From positions 1 to 43,329 of the forward strand of contig CALXYT010000015.1 of assembly GCA_944393045.1 (NCBI GenBank): a stretch of DNA of 43,329 nucleotides. Direction: 5' to 3'. Position 1 is the stretch's first letter, and every line of letters starts with the position of its first letter. Positions 37,073 through 43,329 of the stretch are shown here, one piece after another. Origin of the DNA: an uncultured Succinivibrionaceae bacterium (GTDB lineage Bacteria; Pseudomonadota; Gammaproteobacteria; Enterobacterales; Succinivibrionaceae). A model generated the notes under the pieces. The model searched no databases and was not told where the DNA came from. It worked only from the letters and a program-made list of their open reading frames with translations. The translations under genes were made by a program, and so were the position numbers.

Positions 37073-38425
37073 ATGACCACTAAAAAAATAAGACCACGCG
37101 ATAGAGATGCGATTATTCAGTCATTACGTTCTGGTGTTACTCCAAGAAATGGAATTCAGTATATTCAAGTCGGTAGAGTCAAAGAATTACAGACTATTGT
37201 GACGGAAATTGATCGTGTTAAAGATCAAGGAGCAACATTTAAGTTTGTTATAGGTGATTTTGGGGCTGGTAAGAGTTTCTTCTTACAGCTTACTAGAAGT
37301 ATTGCCCTTGAAAAAGGCCTGGTAACAATGCATGCTGACTTAGCCCCTGACCGTAGACTCCAAGCCACCAATGGACAAGCTTTAAACCTTTATCAAGAAC
37401 TTGTTCGTAATATGTGTACTAGAGCTAAGGCTGATGGTAACGCTCTTCAGTCTGTAATCGAAAAATTTATCACCTTATGCCGTGATTATGCCGATGAAAA
37501 TAAATTATCATGCGATGAGGTAATTAAAACCAAGCTCCGTACTCTAAATGAGTTTATTGGAGGCTATGATTTTGCGCAAATTATTCGTATTTATTGGCGA
37601 GCTTTTGAGTCTGAAGATGCTGATTTAATGAATAATGCGCTTAAATGGCTTAAAGGTGAATATCATACCAAAACTCAAGCTCGTGAAGAACTTGGAGTGC
37701 GTAGCATTGTAAATGATGCCCAAGTTTATGATTACTTTAAACTCTTAAGTGCCTTTGTTAAAAAAGCAGGCTACAATGGTCTACTCATTACCCTTGATGA
37801 GATGGTAAACTTATATAAGCTCCACTCTTCTCGCTCACGTGAATCAAATTATGAACAAATTCTTCGTATGCTTAACGATTGCTTACAAGGCAATGTGGAA
37901 GGCTTAGGATTTGTAATGGGTGGCACTCCAGACTTTTTAGAAGATACTCGTAAAGGTCTATATAGCTATGAAGCTTTAAGGTCAAGACTTGCCTCTAATA
38001 ACTTTGCTAAAGCTGCTGGAGTAAATGATTTATCAGGACCTGTTATGGTGTTAAATAACTTAACACCTGAAGAGCTTTATGTGCTTTTATACAACTTACG
38101 CAATGTTTTTGCTTATTACGATCCTGATAAATACTTAGTTCCAGATGAAGCTTTATCAGATTTTCTATCTCATTGCGCTAACGTTATTGGCGAGGCTTAC
38201 TTTAAAACTCCAAGAAATACTATTAAGGCGTTTATTGATTTCCTGTCTGTACTTGAACAACATCCAGAACTCAATTGGAAGAACTTGATTAAAAATATTA
38301 ATATTTCCAATGAAGTAGATGATGAGTTAGATAAATTAGATCAGCAAAATGATTTTCTGGACGATGATTTTACTGATCCAGCAAAAAATGAAGATGATGA
38401 TAATTTATCCAAGTTTTCTTTATAA
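37073..38425 (+). CDS. BrxD-like ATP-binding protein (DUF2791 family)
   Basis: P-loop ATPase of the family that includes BrxD of BREX phage-defence loci. Walker A is FVIGDFGAGKSFFLQLT (G61-S68) and Walker B LLITLDEMVNLYK (about residue 242). FVMGGTPDFLEDTRKGLYSY and EALRSRLASNNFAK fit the family, and APDRRLQATNGQALNLYQEL follows the P-loop. Length 450 is typical. The C-terminus is acidic (NDFLDDDFTDPAKNEDDDNL). It begins MTTKKIRPRDRDAIIQSLRS, the usual start of these proteins. Two bases separate it from the helicase gene. Other BREX genes (pglX, pglZ, brxC) are absent from the window. Confidence 0.8.
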   Translation: MTTKKIRPRDRDAIIQSLRSGVTPRNGIQYIQVGRVKELQTIVTEIDRVKDQGATFKFVIGDFGAGKSFFLQLTRSIALEKGLVTMHADLAPDRRLQATNGQALNLYQELVRNMCTRAKADGNALQSVIEKFITLCRDYADENKLSCDEVIKTKLRTLNEFIGGYDFAQIIRIYWRAFESEDADLMNNALKWLKGEYHTKTQAREELGVRSIVNDAQVYDYFKLLSAFVKKAGYNGLLITLDEMVNLYKLHSSRSRESNYEQILRMLNDCLQGNVEGLGFVMGGTPDFLEDTRKGLYSYEALRSRLASNNFAKAAGVNDLSGPVMVLNNLTPEELYVLLYNLRNVFAYYDPDKYLVPDEALSDFLSHCANVIGEAYFKTPRNTIKAFIDFLSVLEQHPELNWKNLIKNINISNEVDDELDKLDQQNDFLDDDFTDPAKNEDDDNLSKFSL

Positions 38426-38427
38426 TC

Positions 38428-40665
38428 ATGCCTTCTAACGCCAAACTACTTCATTCGCTCATCCTAAAATGGATACATAACCAAGGATGGCAAAGCCTTC
38501 ATGATATTCAAGAGTTGGCTATTAAGCCAATTCTTGAAGGTAATAATGATATTATTATTTCTGCTGCTACTGCTAGTGGTAAAACAGAAGCAGCCTTTTT
38601 ACCTGCTATCACTAAAATCTTAAATGATAAAGAAATAGGTATCCGCATTGTTTATATCAGCCCCTTAAAAGCTTTAATCAATGACCAGTACAAACGTTTA
38701 GATGCTATTTGTCACTCATTAAAGGTAAATGTCACCCCATGGCATGGCGATATTAGCAATTCTAAAAAAAGTAAATTATTTAATATTCCCGATGGTATAT
38801 TACTTATTACCCCAGAATCTTTAGAATCTTTACTTATTAACCACCATAGTTGGTGCAAAGAATCTTTAAAATCTGTGGCATTTTTTATTATCGATGAGTT
38901 TCATGCCTTTATTGGTGATGTACGAGGCTATCAATTATTAAGCCAATTGCACCGTATTGAAACATTAGTTGGTAAAAAGATTCCTCGCATTGCTATAAGC
39001 GCTACTTTAAGTAATATTCAATTAGTTAAAGGTTGGCTTAGACCTAATAGTAAAAGCGATATTAAACTAATTCAAAGTTTAAACTCCAAAAGAGGATTAC
39101 AGCTTCAGATAAGAGGCTATCAGACTTTAGTTAACAATATTAATATCAATGATGAGCCAACACTTCTATCACCCGAGCTTGTTTATGATTTATTTAAACA
39201 AATGCGTGGTAATACCAACTTAATATTTGCTAATAGCCGTGCTAAAACTGAATATTTTGCCACTACCTTAAAAAATCTCTCCGAAAAATATCACGTACCT
39301 AATGAGTTTTTTCCGCATCACGGTTCACTTGCTAAAGAGTTACGTGAGACTTTAGAAAATAGATTAAAAGAAGGCAAATTACCTACTACCGCCATTTGTA
39401 CTCAGACGCTAGAACTTGGGATTGACATAGGCGATGTAACAAGCGTAGCTCAAATACAATCACCACAATCAGTAGCAAGTTTAAGACAACGCTTAGGTAG
39501 AGCAGGACGTAGAAATAGCGATGCGATATTGCGTCTTTATATTATTGAAAAAATCATTCCTAAAGATTCACCAGTCTCACCTTGGCACTTAAAACTCCAG
39601 CATAGACTCTTTAACCAAACATTCTTATCTACTGCGATGATTGAACTTGTGCTTAATAGATGGGTAGAACCACCTACCTCAGAAGAGTTAGCACTATCAA
39701 CCTTAGTGCAGCAAACTTTAAGTACTATTGCGCAATATGGGTCACTTAAAGCTATAAGCATCTGGAATTTACTTTGTAAAACAGGCCCCTTTCATCTTGT
39801 TACCCAAAAAATCTTTTCTATGCTTTTACGTAGTTTAGCTACTAATGACCTTATTACCCAGCTCGATGATGGTACTTTAACTTTAGGACTTATGGGGGAG
39901 CGATTGGTATCAAAATATACCTTCTATGGTTCATTTAAGACGCAAGAAGAGTATACCATCGAATTTAATGGCGTAAAACTTGGTACTGTACCAATCAATC
40001 AACCACTTGAAATCGGTCAGACTTTTCTTTTTGCAGGCAAAGGTTGTGAGGTTACCTATATTAACCCTAGTAAGCGCATTATTAGCGTTAAAGAATATAA
40101 AGATAAAACTGAACCTTTAGATTTAGATAGTGGTTTTGGGTTAATTCACGATGGCGTACGTGAAAAAATGTTTGAGTTATATACCTCAAAAACTGTACCT
40201 GTCTACCTTAACTCAACTGCAAAACAAAACTTTTTAGAAGGACAAAAACTTTTTAAAAAACTTAAACTTAAAGATAACTATTACTTAGTTGGTAATAATG
40301 GTATTTATTTGTTCCCATGGAAAGGCGATAAAATAATGTACACCATTAGTAGACTCTTAAAGCTCCATGGTATTAAATCAAGTGTCCAAAGCTCATATAT
40401 CATTATTCCATCAACATCTACTTTACAACTAAAAGAAGTTGTTACTAAGATTTTAGAGTCCCCTTCCCCAAAACCTGAGGAATTAGCAACAACGATTAAA
40501 AACCTCGAGTATGAGAAATTTGATCATTTCTTAACGCAAGAACTTCTGTGGTTTAGCATTGGTAGTAGAAATTTTGATATACCAGGAGCAATGGAATTTT
40601 TTAAGAAGATGCTCGCAAGTAAGGAGCCATTTAATAGAGAAAATGGAGCGGCTTACGATATTTAA
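38428..40665 (+). CDS. Lhr/BrxHI-like DEAD/DEAH-box helicase
   Basis: Superfamily 2 helicase of 745 residues. Q-like entry and Walker A: IIISAATASGKTEAAFLPAI (T48-T53). Motif Ia VYISPLKALINDQ, LLITPESLESLL, motif II FIIDEFHAFIGDVRG (DEFH), motif III ISATLSN, IV LIFANSRAKTEYFA, V TLELGIDIGDVTSVAQIQSP and VI RQRLGRAGRR. The pattern fits Lhr-like helicases, including BrxHI. The C-terminal 300 residues are unassigned and not similar to a domain I can name. It starts 2 bases after the ATPase stop, so the two proteins are coupled. It ends before a 38-bp palindrome. Confidence 0.82.
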   Translation: MPSNAKLLHSLILKWIHNQGWQSLHDIQELAIKPILEGNNDIIISAATASGKTEAAFLPAITKILNDKEIGIRIVYISPLKALINDQYKRLDAICHSLKVNVTPWHGDISNSKKSKLFNIPDGILLITPESLESLLINHHSWCKESLKSVAFFIIDEFHAFIGDVRGYQLLSQLHRIETLVGKKIPRIAISATLSNIQLVKGWLRPNSKSDIKLIQSLNSKRGLQLQIRGYQTLVNNININDEPTLLSPELVYDLFKQMRGNTNLIFANSRAKTEYFATTLKNLSEKYHVPNEFFPHHGSLAKELRETLENRLKEGKLPTTAICTQTLELGIDIGDVTSVAQIQSPQSVASLRQRLGRAGRRNSDAILRLYIIEKIIPKDSPVSPWHLKLQHRLFNQTFLSTAMIELVLNRWVEPPTSEELALSTLVQQTLSTIAQYGSLKAISIWNLLCKTGPFHLVTQKIFSMLLRSLATNDLITQLDDGTLTLGLMGERLVSKYTFYGSFKTQEEYTIEFNGVKLGTVPINQPLEIGQTFLFAGKGCEVTYINPSKRIISVKEYKDKTEPLDLDSGFGLIHDGVREKMFELYTSKTVPVYLNSTAKQNFLEGQKLFKKLKLKDNYYLVGNNGIYLFPWKGDKIMYTISRLLKLHGIKSSVQSSYIIIPSTSTLQLKEVVTKILESPSPKPEELATTIKNLEYEKFDHFLTQELLWFSIGSRNFDIPGAMEFFKKMLASKEPFNRENGAAYDI

Positions 40666-40761
40666 TCCTAAACTAATAAGCTTTGCTATGCTCTACTTGA
40701 CAATTAAGAGTATCCCCTTATATCTACATCTATACTAAATTACATTTTACTATCTAAAAGT

Positions 40762-40800
40762 AAAGAAGCATATTTATATTAATATAAATATGCTTCTTTT
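40762..40800. terminator. 38-bp perfect palindrome, probable bidirectional terminator
   Basis: AAAGAAGCATATTTATATT (40762-40780) is followed directly by its exact reverse complement (40781-40799). TTTT follows on the plus strand and AAAAG precedes. It lies between the convergent helicase and PgpA-like genes, as a shared terminator would. The loop-free perfection is unusual. Confidence 0.65.
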
Positions 40801-40839
40801 ATTGGTATTCAGATTATATATTTAGTAACTACTATAAAC

Positions 40840-41301
40840 TTAAAATAATAAGTATCTAGCAATAAATAATAAGAATATAAGAGCTATAATACCTCGCAGA
40901 ATGTTAATAAGAATTAAGCTTAATTCATGCGGAAAATTTAATAGCATATAATTAACTAAAGGAGCGGAACAAATTACCACAAAGCGATAAACAATAAAAC
41001 CTAATAGGACATAAGTCCAATTGCTTGCCCCTAAAACAGTAATTAAAATACCTAAAATTTCATCTACTAGTATTTGGTGATATTCGGCAATACCTTTAAC
41101 TTTCACAAAATACTTATAAGATAAAAAATTAAGTACAGCAAGTATCACTATAATTCCTAATTGCCAATATAATCCTAAAAAAGTAAAGATAATTGCCAAA
41201 GGAATTAAAGCAATAGCAACAATTATATTAGTATTAGCTTTAAAGATATAGCTGATACCACCTAAAGTTGCATAGTCTACACATTTATCAGCAATATTCA
41301 T
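40840..41301 (-). CDS. PgpA-like membrane protein lacking most catalytic residues
   Basis: A 153-residue integral membrane protein. The section HQILVDEILGILITVLGASN followed by WTYVLLGFIVYRF resembles phosphatidylglycerophosphatase A, whose core reads (I/V)VWDExxGMWI...LLGFxLFRxFDIxKPxP. Here Asp80-Glu81 and Arg106 are kept, but the FDIxKPxP segment reads FVVICSAPL and the MxDDxxAG loop reads LILINILRG. The N-terminal APGT signature is also absent. It could be a diverged PgpA-fold protein with a new role or a decaying one. It is oriented like the WYL gene, separated by a terminator. I am unsure of the family. Confidence 0.45.
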   Translation of the reverse strand: MNIADKCVDYATLGGISYIFKANTNIIVAIALIPLAIIFTFLGLYWQLGIIVILAVLNFLSYKYFVKVKGIAEYHQILVDEILGILITVLGASNWTYVLLGFIVYRFVVICSAPLVNYMLLNFPHELSLILINILRGIIALIFLLFIARYLLF

Positions 41302-41315
41302 CTACAAACAACCTA

Positions 41316-41358
41316 ATAAAAACCCCCTCAAAGTTATTAAAAAACAACCATAAGGGGG
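41316..41358 (-). terminator. Terminator after the WYL regulator
   Basis: CCCCCT (41323-41328) and AGGGGG (41353-41358), followed on the minus strand by TTTTTATT. The loop is 24 bases. Confidence 0.65.
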
Positions 41359-41384
41359 AAGATCAGTATCACAACAAATTTAAT

Positions 41385-42464
41385 TTACATCTTTTGAAGG
41401 AGGTAAATCTCATTCTTATTCTTTAATACGATTTGTGGTATCTGAGGCTTTGGATTATTATCAGGATCATTATTATATTGTTCAGTCTGGAACTTATAAT
41501 ATCTTTCATCCTCTTCAGATAAACGTAAGGTTCTTAATACATAAAGCAATAAAGCCTGACGACACTTAAAAACTACTTCTCCATTAGTCATACCGTAATC
41601 GATCTCAATGGCTTTACGCTGAAATTCAGGTAATTCTGGGTTAGCAGCAATATGTAAAGAAACCACGAAATTCCACTTCATATCTTCATTAACATCAATC
41701 TTAGCAGCTTCGATTCTCCCAGTTGATTGAATACGAGATAATACAAAGTCTCTAAATTCATTACGTAATGAACAATATGCTCTTACATGCCATCTAATAC
41801 CATCATAAGCTAACGCATGTGGAGTTATTACACGAGTTGTTGGTTCCTGGGTATTCATAGACTGATAAACAATCTTAATAGCACGTCTATTCTGAATACA
41901 GTAAACAATATTAGATAGAATATCAAAATTAATTACTCTTGCTGGAGGAGTAAAAGTAGCAATTGATGGATACTTATCTAAAAACGCAAAATTAGGATTT
42001 ATATGACCGGTGCTATGCATAAGCGCATCATTTAAGTAAGCATTAGCATTACAAATTTCAGGATATACAGGCTTAAATTTTACAGTCTTTAAATAAACCT
42101 TGGCTCTACGATCATAAGTTAAATTAGCAGGAGCCATTTCAATATAACGTGAAATATCTAAACTTGCTTGAGGAATAGAAATACCGAAGAAGTTTACCAA
42201 ATCAGATCTATTAATTTGGTTATTCCAGCAAAGACGATATTCGATGAATTCTAAACGTCTTTCCTGATTCCACTTATTAGAACCTGGTTTTAAATTCTTT
42301 GATGATTTTGAAGCATCAGAATAATCAGCATGCAAAACATTTAAATAATCACCTACTTCATCACGTATCTGATCATATGAATCATTTGCACGAAGAACTT
42401 TGCGAGTAGCTCTCTTACGAGTTGTTTTAGCTTTGGTATTTTCAAGGTCTGTTTGCTCTACCAT
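41385..42464 (-). CDS. BrxR/CapW-type WYL-domain transcriptional regulator
   Basis: A winged-helix region (about residues 68-125: RRLEFIEYRLCWNNQINRSD, LVNFFGISIPQASLDISRYI, APANLTYDRRAKVYL) matches the N-terminus of BrxR/CapW regulators closely. A WYL domain follows at about 190-265 (IQNRRAIKIVYQSMNTQEPT, TPHALAYDGIRWHVRAYCSL), then a WCX-like C-terminal domain. Such proteins repress defence operons and respond to a ligand or damage signal. I choose the ATG at 42464 (MVEQTDLENT) since GGGAG lies 5 bases upstream; a TTG at 42476 is less likely. The N-terminal 30 residues are basic and Thr-rich. Confidence 0.85.
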   Translation of the reverse strand: MVEQTDLENTKAKTTRKRATRKVLRANDSYDQIRDEVGDYLNVLHADYSDASKSSKNLKPGSNKWNQERRLEFIEYRLCWNNQINRSDLVNFFGISIPQASLDISRYIEMAPANLTYDRRAKVYLKTVKFKPVYPEICNANAYLNDALMHSTGHINPNFAFLDKYPSIATFTPPARVINFDILSNIVYCIQNRRAIKIVYQSMNTQEPTTRVITPHALAYDGIRWHVRAYCSLRNEFRDFVLSRIQSTGRIEAAKIDVNEDMKWNFVVSLHIAANPELPEFQRKAIEIDYGMTNGEVVFKCRQALLLYVLRTLRLSEEDERYYKFQTEQYNNDPDNNPKPQIPQIVLKNKNEIYLLQKM

Positions 42465-42477
42465 AATAACTCCCAAC

Positions 42478-42514
42478 TAAATGTTTAATACACAACAAAT
42501 GGACATTTAAATGT
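42478..42514. promoter_or_regulatory. Candidate operator of the WYL gene
   Basis: A 12-bp perfect palindrome ACATTTAAATGT (42503-42514) and a further half-site TAAATGT (42478-42484) lie directly upstream of the start. TAAATGTT occurs twice in direct orientation, 29-30 bp apart. BrxR-type proteins bind inverted repeats in their own promoters, so autoregulation is likely. Confidence 0.5.
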
Positions 42515-42567
42515 TAAACACTACCCCAAAATTAAATGGAGGCTTTGAAGACCTTTCCGTGAGTAAC

Positions 42568-42585
42568 AATTTTGCTTAAAAGGAT
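42568..42585. repeat. 18-nt repeat, second copy
   Basis: Exact copy of the 18-nt sequence at 4559-4576. It is about 105 bp upstream of the WYL gene start. Confidence 0.45.
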
Positions 42586-43255
42586 CTCTATATATACTAA
42601 TCAAAAAAAGGGGCAACATATTATATATTCTTGTAAAATTATAACCCACTTTTTCATAACTATTTACATCATTGAACAATTTCAATGAGGTGCATATATT
42701 TATAATCCTTAATACATTATATATTATAGATTTTTAATAATAAAGGGAAAATTATAAAAAATAGACTCTAGATATCGTATTTTTTAATTTAATCGTAAGC
42801 AACTGAAATTTTACAAGAAAATTAACTAAATTAGCTAACTCTTATAAAATTTCATGTTATATAAAATATATAACATTAAGCAAGGTTAAAATTGCACAAG
42901 CAATAGTAAAAATACAACCACGCAATACTTGACTTTAAGACTGTTATTCAAATAAGTAAATCAGAACTATTAAATAAAAAACGTAGCTAATAGTACCAAA
43001 TAACGAACAAGTCTAAAGTCTAATATTAAAACTTACTAATCGTTATACTATAGCGTATTTTTTATACTTCCATGTTAGACTCTAAAAGTTCAAAAAAGTT
43101 GCATAAATGAATTAATTTTTTTAAATTTTGCAATTTAGTAGGAGGCGCTTTTAAAAAACTTACTTAAACTGACCGTTTAGAGCTAAAGGATAACTATAAG
43201 AATAAGGAAGAGGGGAAATGGTTTAGATAAAAGAATATTATATATCCCAAAGAAC
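42586..43255. other. AT-rich gene-free region between the WYL gene and the rrn operon
   Basis: No credible reading frame, tRNA or repeat array is seen in this roughly 670-bp stretch. Poly-A/T and TATA tracts are frequent, so any promoter call would be weak. Confidence 0.5.
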
Positions 43256-43287
43256 GCAAAAAGGCCAGAACAAGAGTTCTGACCTTT
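43256..43287 (-). terminator. Terminator of the rRNA operon
   Basis: AAAGGCCAGAAC (43260-43271) and GTTCTGACCTTT (43276-43287) pair with one mismatch around a 4-base loop. The minus strand then runs into TTTTT. It follows the 5S gene by about 10 bp. Confidence 0.8.
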
Positions 43288-43297
43288 GCATATTTAT

Positions 43298-43329
43298 TAG
43301 CCTGGTGATGACCTACTCTCACATAGCGA
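43298..43329 (-). rRNA. rrf: 5S rRNA, 3' end (partial)
   Basis: The minus strand reads ATGTGAGAGTAGGTCATCAC followed by CAGGCT, the conserved 3' end of bacterial 5S rRNA. Only about 30 bases are in the window; the rest of the gene and the rRNA operon lie beyond position 43329. The exact 3' end is approximate. Confidence 0.85.

Noticed and set aside
37073..40665. Complete BREX locus
   Set aside because: No pglX, pglZ, brxC, brxA or brxB gene is present in the window; only BrxD-like, helicase and BrxR-like genes are seen.

Overview
The window is low-GC DNA from a gammaproteobacterium. The gene order queG/nnr-tsaE-amiB-mutL-miaA-hfq-hflX-hflK-hflC-purA matches the Escherichia coli cluster except that yjeT is missing. 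dnaG-rpoD followed by a CAU-anticodon tRNA, rplU-rpmA-obgE opposite ispB, and prmA next to fis are also gammaproteobacterial arrangements. Together with the AT richness, a YjjP/YjjB succinate-exporter-type pair and a polyphosphate-glucokinase-type kinase, this suggests a host-associated anaerobe such as a member of the Succinivibrionaceae. That placement is inference; no 16S sequence is present.

Layout. 1-3.1 kb is mobile DNA: an IS3-family element (about 16-1967, orfA/orfB with a -1 frameshift site and an in-frame amber in orfA) abuts the cut-off 3' end of a serine recombinase gene, followed by a repeat-rich 300 bp stretch. 3.1-9.3 kb holds rlmD, a tRNA best read as tRNA-Ile2(CAU), rpoD and dnaG, all on the minus strand. 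9.3-12 kb holds apaH (+) facing folA-yjjB-yjjP (-). 12.1-15.3 kb holds obgE-rpmA-rplU (-) and divergent ispB (+). 15.3-16.3 kb is a REC/HD-GYP cyclic-di-GMP phosphodiesterase. 16.5-28.6 kb is the purA-to-nnr housekeeping cluster on the minus strand. It is divergent from queG, and both genes appear to start on one CATG.

29.8-31 kb holds a PPGK-type ROK glucokinase with a leader ORF, and a ComFB-family protein. 31.1-32.8 kb is recJ (-). 32.9-34.3 kb is a membrane protein that I read as a diverged PTS glucose-family EIICB that has lost its phosphorylated cysteine and its GITEP motif; a CRP-like site lies in front of it. prmA and fis follow, without dusB between them.

From 35.75 kb the window becomes accessory again. 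A decayed group II intron on the minus strand (about 35.76-36.9 kb) retains domains V and VI and the two ends of its reverse transcriptase. Next come a tightly coupled gene pair, a DUF2791/BrxD-like ATPase and an Lhr/BrxHI-like helicase, a 38-bp perfect palindrome, a PgpA-like membrane protein lacking most catalytic residues, and a BrxR/CapW-type WYL regulator with an inverted-repeat operator candidate. The window ends in the 3' end of a 5S rRNA gene (minus strand) and its terminator. The ATPase-helicase-WYL set looks like a reduced, free-standing relative of the BREX accessory genes and is the best candidate here for an undescribed defence-related system.
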